DNA from: an uncultured Lachnospiraceae bacterium
GTDB taxonomy: Bacteria > Bacillota > Clostridia > Lachnospirales > Lachnospiraceae
Direction of reading: 5' to 3'
Assembly (NCBI GenBank): GCA_944383835.1
Contig: CALWRE010000124.1
Span: 1 to 47,661 of the forward strand
DNA: 47,661 bases
In this document: positions 9,144-15,736 of the stretch, piece after piece
Position numbering within the stretch: the first letter of the stretch is position 1
Layout: each line of letters begins with the position of its first letter
Made by a program: the position numbers and the translations under genes
The notes under the pieces: model-generated
Database searches by the model: none
What the model was told of the DNA's origin: nothing
What the model saw: the letters and a program-made list of their open reading frames with translations, nothing else

Positions 9144-9491
9144 ATGAAGGATGCAGAGAAAGAAACAAAGAGATTGCTGAGACGGTTGGGTGCCGACGGC
9201 ACTTATCTGGGCTTTCTGTTTACTGCTTACGGCGTTGCCAAGGTTATGGAAGAGCCGGAGCTTCTGACCCATATCAGCAAGGGGCTGTATGTGGATTTGG
9301 CTGCGCATTTTCATGTGAGCACAGGAAGCGCCGAGCGCAATATCCGTACAATCCGGCAGCTGATCTGGAGGAGGGCGGAACCGGAGCTTCTGCGGGAAGT
9401 GTTTCCGGGTTCGCCGGAGAAGGAACCTGCAAATGCAGAATTCATCCGTGCAATTGTGGAATATTTGAGGCGGGAGCCTGAGCGGGAATGA
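9144..9491 (+). CDS. Stand-alone Spo0A C-terminal DNA-binding-domain protein 1
   Basis: This 115-residue protein consists almost only of the Spo0A effector domain. The Spo0A-like pattern is seen in LLRRLGADGTYLGF, ELLTHISKGLYVDLAAHF, the recognition-helix region SAERNIRTIRQLIW and the end EPANAEFIRAIVEYLRR, which corresponds to KPTNSEFIAMVADKLR of Spo0A. There is no receiver domain, so it cannot be switched on by the phosphorelay in the classical way. The ATG at 9144 is chosen for its GGAGGACAG ribosome site; an earlier in-frame ATG at 9096 adds an unrelated leader. Upstream (9036-9143) I see no convincing promoter. It could bind Spo0A boxes as competitor, partner or independent regulator. 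Confidence 0.85.
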   Translation: MKDAEKETKRLLRRLGADGTYLGFLFTAYGVAKVMEEPELLTHISKGLYVDLAAHFHVSTGSAERNIRTIRQLIWRRAEPELLREVFPGSPEKEPANAEFIRAIVEYLRREPERE

Positions 9492-9507
9492 GCGCCTCCT
9501 GACGCCT

Positions 9508-9536
9508 CTCGACATTTTTCGACGCTTCGTGTCGAA
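9508..9536. promoter_or_regulatory. Cluster of Spo0A-box-like sites
   Basis: One exact Spo0A box TGTCGAA (9530-9536) and two one-mismatch copies in the opposite orientation (CTCGACA 9508-9514, TTCGACG 9518-9524) lie within 29 bases. The last two form an inverted repeat TTTCGAC-N7-GTCGAAA (9517-9537). They sit directly upstream of a sigma-A promoter and between two Spo0A-domain genes. The 7-mer alone is expected several times in a window of this size, so the argument rests on clustering and location. Confidence 0.55.
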
Positions 9537-9554
9537 ATTTGCGAATGTTTCCTC

Positions 9555-9583
9555 TTGCATTGATGGTGAGAATTGTCTAATTT
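9555..9583 (+). promoter_or_regulatory. Sigma-A promoter of second Spo0A-domain gene
   Basis: TTGCAT (9555-9560), a 17-base spacer and TAATTT (9578-9583) lie 18 bases downstream of the exact Spo0A box. The predicted leader is about 115 nt and contains a small inverted repeat, CAAAGAA (9617-9623) with TTCTTTG (9634-9640). Confidence 0.6.
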
Positions 9584-9704
9584 TATAACTGACAGGGGGT
9601 AGAACCGAAAACAAATCAAAGAAAAGAGAGTTGTTCTTTGGTTACGGGGAGAGCATAAGCGGTCGAGCAAAAAAGATCAAATTATGAAGTTGGAGGGTCT
9701 ACAA

Positions 9705-10067
9705 ATGACAGAAGTTGAAAAAGAAACACAGAAATTATTGCGCCGCCTGGGAGCCAACGGCTCCTATAAAGGCTTTTGGTTCGTCAGCTATGGAATTGTC
9801 CGGGTTATGGACGAATCCGAACTGCTGACGCATGTATGCAAAGGCCTGTATGTCGAGGTGGCAGTGCATTTTCATGTGAATGTCGGCTGTGCGGAGAGAA
9901 ATATACGCACAATCAAGAATTTGATTTGGAAAAATGGAGACCATGAGCTGCTGAATGAAATTTTCGGAAGAGAGCTGGAGGAAGAACCCAGCAATGCTTC
10001 TTTTATCGACGCCCTTTCCGCCCATGTCCAGGAAATCTGTTCGGGCGGCGGACGCATAGGAGGATGA
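9705..10067 (+). CDS. Stand-alone Spo0A C-terminal DNA-binding-domain protein 2
   Basis: This 120-residue protein is clearly paralogous to the preceding gene. Both share LLRRLGA, ELLTH, KGLYV, HFHV and AERNIRTI in the same order, and both are truncated Spo0A effector domains without a receiver. The recognition segment CAERNIRTIKNLIWK is conserved while the C-terminal 15 residues diverge to a Gly-rich tail. The ATG at 9705 has GGAGG eight bases upstream; the in-frame ATG at 9684 lies before that site. The gene has its own promoter with Spo0A-like boxes, so feedback between these proteins and Spo0A is plausible. Function is inferred from the domain only. Confidence 0.85.
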   Translation: MTEVEKETQKLLRRLGANGSYKGFWFVSYGIVRVMDESELLTHVCKGLYVEVAVHFHVNVGCAERNIRTIKNLIWKNGDHELLNEIFGRELEEEPSNASFIDALSAHVQEICSGGGRIGG

Positions 10068-10071
10068 TGAT

Positions 10072-10124
10072 CCAAAGCCGGAGGCGGCCCGCAGGAAAAA
10101 CTGTCGGGCCGCCTCCGGCTTTGG
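10072..10124. terminator. Perfect 20-bp inverted repeat, probable terminator
   Basis: Arms 10072-10091 and 10105-10124 are perfectly complementary over 20 bases with a 13-base A-rich loop. The stem is very GC-rich. There is no T-run after it beyond the stem end, so it is an atypical terminator. It ends two bases before the -35 of the next promoter. Confidence 0.7.
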
Positions 10125-10125
10125 C

Positions 10126-10154
10126 TTGACACCTATTTCCGCTCTTGATAGAAT
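10126..10154 (+). promoter_or_regulatory. Consensus sigma-A promoter
   Basis: TTGACA (10126-10131), a 17-base spacer and TAGAAT (10149-10154) precede the membrane-protein gene at 10183. This rules out an open frame that would begin at the TTG of the -35 itself. Confidence 0.88.
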
Positions 10155-10182
10155 GGGCCTATCTGGAAAAGGAGCGGGTGAA

Positions 10183-11811
10183 ATGAAAAACGCGAAAAAT
10201 GAAAGAGGAAGGCGCGGGACGGGACAGACAGGCATTTTTCTGCGGCCCTGCATATGGTCCGGAGTTTTTGCCCTGGTTTGCCTTCTGCCCTTTGCCTCGA
10301 AATGGATTTGGAAAAGCATATCGATTGATACGGAGATGATGATCAATACGCCGCAGCGCATGCTGACTTCCTGGCTGTATCATGAGAGGCCGGGGCTGGT
10401 GGTCAGCAAATACCTGTTTGGGCAGACGTCTTTTCATTATGGTATTGAAATTGCGGGGACGATTCTGTTTCTGACGCTTTTCGCCGTTCTGCTGGCGTGG
10501 GCGGCGAAACGGCTGGAGCTGCCTGCAAAATGGCCGAATCCTTTTGTATGGATTTTTCCCCTCCTGTTTCTGACGCATCCGGCTTTGACGGAGCAGCTGC
10601 ATTTTCTGCTGCAGAGCATGGAAATTGCCTGGGCCGTACTGCTGTGCCTGGTGGCCTGCCTGCTGGCCTGCTCGGCGCTGTGGAAAAGGCAGTGGCTGCG
10701 GCTTGTGTCCGCGCTTATCTTAATGGCCTGGAGTTTTTCTTCCTATCAGTCGCTGATGGGGCTGTATATTGCTCTCTGCGCCGGTTTATATCTTTTGACC
10801 TTTGACCGGTATCAGGGGGAAGGGCGAAAAGCAGCCTTTTGGTGGAAGCTTGCCCTTCTGCATGTGCTGGTATTTGGGGCCGGTTTCCTTTTGAGCCGGG
10901 CGGCGGCCATAGCCGGTCTTTATATATCCACCGGTTCCTTTCAGTCTACGGCCTATGTCTCCGGCATGATAAAATGGGGGACCCAGCCGGCGACCCAATG
11001 CCTGCGGGAGTTGTTCTCCTACGGCAGGCAGATTCTCCTGGGCCAGGGACCGCATTATACCCTTGCTTATTTGGCTGCGGCCCTGGGTACGCTTCTGACG
11101 CTGGCCTGGCAGTATGCCCTGCGAAAGAAAACAGGGGAAAAAGCGCCGGCCGGTTCGTCGGCTTACTGGATTGCCGGCGTGATATTGTATCTGTCCCCTT
11201 TTTTGCTCCCGCTGTATCTGGGGGGAGCGGATCAGGTGAGGGCGCAGTTAGCCCTGGCCTTTGTCATTGCCTTTGGCTGGTGCTATTTGATTCTGCTTTT
11301 AAGGAGGATGCTTTTAGGAAGGACGGCGGCTGCGGGGCGGCCTGCCCGTTTCTCCCTGTTCTCCATGCGGTCAGCTTTTCCCGCCGCCTGCCTGCTTGCC
11401 TGCCTCTTCGGCATCCTTCAATTTGGGCAGACCGTTCGCCTGACTTATACGGCCTATGAGGTATACCGGCAGGAGTGCGAGGTCAGCCGGCAGATCGCGG
11501 AGGCCATAGAGCAGACCGGGGTGCCGGAGGATGCCAAGGTTCAGTTCGTGGGCCGCCTTTCCCCTGCCCTCACCGAAAATATGGTGAGGGGAGAGACGAT
11601 CGGCTGGTCTTTTTACGAATGGGACGCGGAAAAAGCATACGGTTCATCCGAACGGATTCTGGGATTATGGCAGACCCTGGGCTATGAGTATCAGTTGATT
11701 TCGCAGGAGGAGGCAGCCGGCGGAATGGAACGGGCAGGGACTATGCCCTGCTGGCCGGAGGAAGGCTCCGTCACCTGGGATGGAAGCACCGTGATCGTCC
11801 GCCTGTCCTGA
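10183..11811 (+). CDS. Polytopic membrane protein, GtrII-like glucosyltransferase domain
   Basis: This 542-residue integral membrane protein has roughly ten hydrophobic segments, a basic N-terminus and a soluble tail of about 110 residues after the last helix. The first extracytoplasmic stretch contains an acidic DTEMM motif after helix 1, then RMLTSWLYHERPGL. That resembles the GtrII family of membrane glucosyltransferases, which transfer glucose from a lipid carrier onto surface polymers, but similarity is only by pattern. The ATG at 10183 follows AAAAGGAGCGGGTG. It has its own promoter and appears monocistronic. It may decorate a wall polysaccharide; another lipid-carrier-dependent GT-C enzyme is the main alternative. 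Confidence 0.65.
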   Translation: MKNAKNERGRRGTGQTGIFLRPCIWSGVFALVCLLPFASKWIWKSISIDTEMMINTPQRMLTSWLYHERPGLVVSKYLFGQTSFHYGIEIAGTILFLTLFAVLLAWAAKRLELPAKWPNPFVWIFPLLFLTHPALTEQLHFLLQSMEIAWAVLLCLVACLLACSALWKRQWLRLVSALILMAWSFSSYQSLMGLYIALCAGLYLLTFDRYQGEGRKAAFWWKLALLHVLVFGAGFLLSRAAAIAGLYISTGSFQSTAYVSGMIKWGTQPATQCLRELFSYGRQILLGQGPHYTLAYLAAALGTLLTLAWQYALRKKTGEKAPAGSSAYWIAGVILYLSPFLLPLYLGGADQVRAQLALAFVIAFGWCYLILLLRRMLLGRTAAAGRPARFSLFSMRSAFPAACLLACLFGILQFGQTVRLTYTAYEVYRQECEVSRQIAEAIEQTGVPEDAKVQFVGRLSPALTENMVRGETIGWSFYEWDAEKAYGSSERILGLWQTLGYEYQLISQEEAAGGMERAGTMPCWPEEGSVTWDGSTVIVRLS

Positions 11812-11871
11812 GCCGATAAAGAAACAGAATAAAATAAAAAGCGAAAAAAATAAAAAAAATTTGCCGAAGGC

Positions 11872-11899
11872 TGTTACAAATCAAGATTCTGTGCGTCTT
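11872..11899 (+). promoter_or_regulatory. Candidate ECF-type promoter of the sigma-factor operon
   Basis: TGTTAC (11872-11877), a 16-base spacer and CGTCTT (11894-11899) resemble the Bacillus ECF consensus TGAAAC-N16-CGTCTA. It lies upstream of an ECF-type sigma gene, as expected for autoregulation. An A/T-rich run (11821-11860) precedes it and could act as an UP element. Confidence 0.5.
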
Positions 11900-11963
11900 A
11901 ATTATTGAGAGGTGTCTTGAAATCGTATGCAGTTTGCGGTATGCGGCAAGTGCTTCGCTTGAA

Positions 11964-12056
11964 GCAAAATCAGCCTGCGGCTATCTTCATAAGATGTCAT
12001 TTTGCGCAGTGTGTTAATGTATCAATGTATCAATGTATCCAGTGTGTTAATGTATC
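11964..12056 (+). other. Structured leader with repeat units upstream of sigma gene
   Basis: An outer stem GCAAAAT (11964-11970)/ATTTTGC (11999-12005) encloses two small hairpins, AGCC/GGCT (11972-11982) and ATCTT/AAGAT (11983-11995), which looks like a three-way junction. A competing hairpin TGCTTC/GAAGCA (11951-11966) overlaps the outer stem. Then come four AATGTATC units (12016-12039 and 12049-12056), the outer two inside a 17-bp direct repeat (12007-12023 and 12040-12056). The 286-base gap holds no credible gene. Confidence 0.4.
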
Positions 12057-12097
12057 AGAACCTTATAAACAACCTATGAAAGCTAGGGGGATCTGCT

Positions 12098-12769
12098 ATG
12101 ATATACGGAAGAGATGAAGCTTTAGACGATGAAGAGGCAAAGCGAATTATTGAGGAATTGTACGAAGTGGGGCATGGACTAGCCGATTATGCAGTCAGCC
12201 AGGTTCTAGGAAGTCAGGTGAGCAAGGACGAAAGGGAAGACCTGATACAGGAAGGATTCCTGCGGATGGTTCTCCATGTGGAATGGCTGAAGGAAAAGAC
12301 GCTGGGGCAGAGGGTGTCCTACATGTTCACCGCAATGCGCAACGTGGCGATTGACGAGGGAAGGCGCAGGTCAAGGAATAAGATCCTTTATTCCATCGAC
12401 AGCGATACCTACAAGTACATTGAATTCCCGTCCGACGAACCGACGCCGGAAGAGCTTTTTATGAGAGAGGCGCAAATGGAAGAGGACAAACGCCATCTCG
12501 ATGAAGTTTTGGCCAGACTGGATCAGAGGGATCTAATGCTTCTGATCGATAAATACAGGAATGGCCTGAGCGATCAGGAAATCGGGCTGAGGCTGGGAAT
12601 CAAAGCGAGTAATGTGAGAGTATATCTGTCCAGGGCGCGCCGGCGTGCGGCTCTGCACTATAAAGAGGTGTTGGATGAAGAAAGAAACGGACGGGCTGGA
12701 AGAAAACCTAACGGAAAGAAGAGATCAAAAGGAGTTTCAGGAATCTCTGATTCGGGCGATCCTGAGTGA
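12098..12769 (+). CDS. ECF-type RNA polymerase sigma factor
   Basis: This 223-residue sigma-70 family protein has a region 2 (about residues 25-95, with EDLIQEGFLRMV and MFTAMRNVAIDEGRR) and a region 4 helix-turn-helix (about 137-185, with LSDQEIGLRLGIKASNVRVYLSRARR). Region 3 is absent, as in ECF factors. The last 40 residues are a basic tail that overlaps the next gene by 95 bases. The ATG has an AGGGGGATC site. The following membrane protein is probably its regulator, and a CGTC-type promoter upstream suggests autoregulation. The signal it answers is unknown. Confidence 0.88.
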   Translation: MIYGRDEALDDEEAKRIIEELYEVGHGLADYAVSQVLGSQVSKDEREDLIQEGFLRMVLHVEWLKEKTLGQRVSYMFTAMRNVAIDEGRRRSRNKILYSIDSDTYKYIEFPSDEPTPEELFMREAQMEEDKRHLDEVLARLDQRDLMLLIDKYRNGLSDQEIGLRLGIKASNVRVYLSRARRRAALHYKEVLDEERNGRAGRKPNGKKRSKGVSGISDSGDPE

Positions 12770-13481
12770 TGAGGAAGAGGACGAATACTGGATACGCAAG
12801 GCGGAAGAATTTGCGTTGGATCCGGATCGTTCCCCTACCGCAGAGCAGAAGGAAAGGTTCCAGCAAAAACTGAGCCGTGAGGTTCACATCCAGCAGAAGC
12901 GCAAGCGCCGTCAGCTGCGTTCCATACATCGGAAAAAACGGAGACGCAAAATCGTGCGCACCGCCGCTTCTATCGCAGCCGTTCTGGTTGCCAGTACGTT
13001 TATGATTCTCTACAATACCGTGGAAGGCTTTGCCGCCAGCGTGGATAATTTTCTCTCGGTCGTCACTCCTGAGGCACAGGAGTTGAGGATAACGGAGAAG
13101 ACTGGCGGGGATATAGAGATAGATGCTTCGGAGTTTGAAGGGATGTATCTGCCAAGTTGGCTGCCAGATGGATACGAAATTTCTGAAGTGGAAATAGAGG
13201 ATTCTTGGAGAACTATATTTTATAGAGATCAAGATGGTAATTTAATTACATTTTATATCTTTGCAAATACCAGTTCTATTTCTGTGGACAATGAGAATGT
13301 AAATTATTCTGCTTGTTATATACATGGCATACCAGCACGGATTATCGAAAAGGAAGGGAAATTGCGGATTATCTGGGAAGATTCCGTATATGCTTATATG
13401 ATTATAGGAGATGCTGAAATACAGGAGGATTTAGTTACAATGGCGGAGGAGACGGCTATTGTACAGGAGGATGGCGAATGA
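12675..13481 (+). CDS. DUF4367-type membrane protein, probable sigma-factor partner
   Basis: This 268-residue protein has an acidic N-terminal cytoplasmic part (1-50), a very basic stretch (75-95), one transmembrane helix (about 94-114) and an extracytoplasmic domain from about 155 that matches the DUF4367 pattern: YLPSWLPDGYEISEVE, then repeated beta-like segments. Such proteins sit next to ECF sigma genes and are suspected anti-sigma or sensor partners. The start at 12675 lies inside the sigma gene behind AGAGGTG, giving a 95-base overlap. Base composition turns AT-rich at about 13170, where the outer domain begins, unlike the N-terminal half. Confidence 0.8.
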   Translation: MKKETDGLEENLTERRDQKEFQESLIRAILSDEEEDEYWIRKAEEFALDPDRSPTAEQKERFQQKLSREVHIQQKRKRRQLRSIHRKKRRRKIVRTAASIAAVLVASTFMILYNTVEGFAASVDNFLSVVTPEAQELRITEKTGGDIEIDASEFEGMYLPSWLPDGYEISEVEIEDSWRTIFYRDQDGNLITFYIFANTSSISVDNENVNYSACYIHGIPARIIEKEGKLRIIWEDSVYAYMIIGDAEIQEDLVTMAEETAIVQEDGE

Positions 13482-13933
13482 AGTTAATTAGAAAAAGTCT
13501 GGCTATAATGTTAGTGGGAATTATGTTATTTTCTGTAACTGCTTATGCAGATGAAAGTGTTAAGACATCAGCTGTAACGGACTTACATATGGATGGCAAC
13601 GAGGGAATAATGCCCATCTATACATATATTGATGTGATTACGGCGTCATTGAGCATTGATGAAAATGGACGCTGTACCTTTTCTGGGACTGTAACGGCAT
13701 TGGATTATAGAATTAAATTGGAACTCTATCTGCAGCGCAGCTGGAATCAGATAGTCTGGGATGATATTATGGGAGCCATTACAACAGTGGATGAGAGTGG
13801 AGGCATGGAGTATCACAAGAATCTCGAACCGGAAGGCTATTACTATCGAGCAAAAGTGATAGTTAGCGTTCTTGACGGCAATGGCAACACAATTGAAACT
13901 GAGACAGTATATTCTTCCACAGAGCGCTACTAA
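13478..13933 (+). CDS. Small secreted protein of the sigma operon (DUF6147-like)
   Basis: This 151-residue protein has a classical signal peptide (KLIRKSLAIMLVGIML, cleavage probably after TAYA at residue 24). The mature part of about 125 residues is beta-rich: SLSIDENGRCTFSGTV, LELYLQRSWNQIVWD and YYRAKVIVSVLDGNGN. It resembles small secreted proteins often found behind DUF4367 genes, which I recall as DUF6147; this is not certain. It overlaps the preceding gene by four bases (ATGA), and a good terminator follows. The AT-rich base use matches the 3' half of the preceding gene, so the two may have been acquired together. Function is unknown; it may be ligand or co-sensor for the membrane partner. 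Confidence 0.75.
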   Translation: MKLIRKSLAIMLVGIMLFSVTAYADESVKTSAVTDLHMDGNEGIMPIYTYIDVITASLSIDENGRCTFSGTVTALDYRIKLELYLQRSWNQIVWDDIMGAITTVDESGGMEYHKNLEPEGYYYRAKVIVSVLDGNGNTIETETVYSSTERY

Positions 13934-13972
13934 CCCACATATCTTTGAATTATAATTTCAACCTATAAATTT

Positions 13973-14006
13973 AAACTCCCCTGGTCCTTCCAAGGGAGTT
14001 TTTCTT
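13973..14006 (+). terminator. Intrinsic terminator of the sigma operon
   Basis: AAACTCCC (13973-13980) pairs with GGGAGTTT (13994-14001), with inner TGG/CCA pairing, followed by a T-rich run. Confidence 0.85.
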
Positions 14007-14075
14007 ATGGAATGGAAAAGATTCCACCAAAAGTTCAGCGTAAAGATTTAGTAAGGATTTTTCCGGGGGAAATGC

Positions 14076-14104
14076 TTGTCGTGGATGGGCGGATATGTTA
14101 GAAT
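14076..14104 (+). promoter_or_regulatory. Sigma-A promoter of UDP-glucose dehydrogenase gene
   Basis: TTGTCG (14076-14081), a 17-base spacer and TAGAAT (14099-14104) lie 35 bases upstream of the start codon. Confidence 0.65.
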
Positions 14105-14139
14105 GTATCCGATATTATGAAGAATGACCGGAGGCGGAG

Positions 14140-15441
14140 ATGAAGATTGCGGTAGCTGGAACAGGCTATGTTGGTTTGGTGACCGGGGTATGTCTGGCGG
14201 AGCATGGGCATCAGGTCACATGCGTGGATATAGATGAACAGAAGATTGCCAAGATGCAGCAGGGGCTCTCCCCGATTTATGAACCGGGGCTGGAAGAGCT
14301 GATGCATAAAAACCGGGACAGGCTGGTGTTTACCACGGATTTTTCCTCGGCCTACGCTGACGCCGAAGTGATCTTTATCGGCGTCGGGACTCCGGAAAAA
14401 AAGGACGGCTCTGCGAACCTTCGCTATGTGTACCAGGCTGCGGAGCAGATTGCGGAATCCGCGATGCGGGACTGCGTGGTGGTAGTGAAATCGACCGTCC
14501 CCATTGGCACCAATGAGAAGGTGGAGGAGCTGATTAAGAGAAAGGCCAGGCCGGGCGTGCGGCTTTCGGTTGCCTCTAATCCGGAGTTTCTTGCCCAGGG
14601 CACGGCGGTGCGGGATACCCTCCATGCTTCCCGGATTGTTATCGGGACGGAGGATGAAGAGGCCAGGGAGGTGCTGCGCCGGGTTTACGAGGGGTTTGAC
14701 GCCCCGGTTCTTCTGACGAACCGCCGCAGCGCGGAGATGATAAAATATGCGTCCAATGATTTTCTGGCGTTGAAAATTTCCTATATCAACGAAATTGCCA
14801 ATCTCTGCGAGATAGTTGGCGCCGATGTGGAGGATGTGGCCAAGGGAATGGGGTACGACAGCCGGATCGGGTCAAAATTTCTGCAGGCGGGGATTGGCTA
14901 CGGCGGTTCCTGTTTCCCGAAGGATACGAAGGCGTTAAACTGGCTGGCAAGCTTTAATGACAACGAACTGAAGACGATCAAGGCGACCATCGAGGTCAAT
15001 GAAAATCAGAAATTTAAGCTGATCAAAAAGGCGAGGCGGTATTACGATGATTTTCGGGGCTTGACGGTGGCCGTCCTGGGCCTGACCTTTAAGCCGGGAA
15101 CCGATGATCTGCGGGAGGCTCCGTCCTTGGTCAGCATACCGATCCTGCTGGACGATGAGGCCAGGGTCCGCGCCTGGGATCCGGTGGGGGAGGAGAATTA
15201 CCGCCAGTATTATCCGACGCAGATTGAATATTGCAGGAGTCCGCAGGAAGCCCTGATGCAGGCGGACCTGTGCCTGATTTTTACGGAATGGCCGCAGATC
15301 AAGGCTTTGACGCCGGCAGATTTCCGGGATAACATGCGCCGTCCCATTGTAATAGACGGCCGCAACTGCTATCCTCTGGCAGCCATGGAGGGGCAGGGGG
15401 TAATCTACGACAGCATCGGGCGAAGGACAATTGTCGAATAG
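14140..15441 (+). CDS. ugd: UDP-glucose 6-dehydrogenase
   Basis: This 433-residue enzyme oxidises UDP-glucose to UDP-glucuronate using two NAD+. It shows the NAD-binding loop GTGYVGLVTG (7-16), the central helix with Lys202 in MIKYASND, the catalytic Cys258 in GGSCFPKD and the C-terminal UDP-binding domain with GLTFKPGTDDLREAPS. Length and domain order are standard for the family. The ATG follows CGGAGGCGG. UDP-glucuronate is a precursor for acidic polymers such as capsule or teichuronic acid, fitting the polysaccharide genes from 20453 onward. It has its own promoter, and the next gene has another. Confidence 0.96.
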   Translation: MKIAVAGTGYVGLVTGVCLAEHGHQVTCVDIDEQKIAKMQQGLSPIYEPGLEELMHKNRDRLVFTTDFSSAYADAEVIFIGVGTPEKKDGSANLRYVYQAAEQIAESAMRDCVVVVKSTVPIGTNEKVEELIKRKARPGVRLSVASNPEFLAQGTAVRDTLHASRIVIGTEDEEAREVLRRVYEGFDAPVLLTNRRSAEMIKYASNDFLALKISYINEIANLCEIVGADVEDVAKGMGYDSRIGSKFLQAGIGYGGSCFPKDTKALNWLASFNDNELKTIKATIEVNENQKFKLIKKARRYYDDFRGLTVAVLGLTFKPGTDDLREAPSLVSIPILLDDEARVRAWDPVGEENYRQYYPTQIEYCRSPQEALMQADLCLIFTEWPQIKALTPADFRDNMRRPIVIDGRNCYPLAAMEGQGVIYDSIGRRTIVE

Positions 15442-15447
15442 ATTTGT

Positions 15448-15476
15448 ATGACAAAATCTGCCGTCTGTGTTATGAT
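15448..15476 (+). promoter_or_regulatory. Sigma-A promoter of the small-protein/orphan pair
   Basis: ATGACA (15448-15453), a 17-base spacer and TATGAT (15471-15476) lie directly after the UDP-glucose dehydrogenase gene. An exact Spo0A-type 7-mer TGTCGAA (15432-15438) lies upstream inside the end of that gene, but a single copy is expected by chance. Confidence 0.65.
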
Positions 15477-15499
15477 GACATGGACGGGAGGAAAAAGGG

Positions 15500-15700
15500 A
15501 TGCAGGACAAAAAGCAGGGTTCGGTTGTTTCGATGGAACGGCTGCATAAAATTGTAAATTCCGGTCGGCTGTGCGGGCTGCGCACCGGCGGTGTTTTTGA
15601 CGGCGGCCAGGTGGGAGAGGATGTGCCGGAGGGGGAATACACGCTCTGGATCCTTACGTATCTGGACGGCAGGACCGAGCAGGTATATACATTGGATTAA
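15500..15700 (+). CDS. Small 66-residue protein, unknown
   Basis: This short gene has a convincing ribosome site (GGGAGGAAAAAGGG) and its own promoter 24 bases upstream. The product is soluble, with no signal peptide or cysteine pattern. The second half (GEDVPEGEYTLWILTYLDG, then RTEQVYTLD) reads like a small beta-hairpin or beta-barrel fragment. I do not recognise the family. It is followed 36 bases later by the orphan gene at 15737, probably co-transcribed, so the two may work together. Confidence 0.65.
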   Translation: MQDKKQGSVVSMERLHKIVNSGRLCGLRTGGVFDGGQVGEDVPEGEYTLWILTYLDGRTEQVYTLD

Positions 15701-15736
15701 AGATGGAAACGGCAGGACAGGGGCTTTAAAGAGCAA

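Noticed and set aside
10126-10182. Extension of the GtrII-like gene to a TTG at 10126
   Set aside because: The TTG is part of the -35 promoter element, and a good ribosome site precedes the ATG at 10183.
11905-12117. 70-residue open frame in the sigma leader
   Set aside because: It starts at TTG without a ribosome site, covers the structured repeats and runs into the sigma gene; composition is not protein-like.
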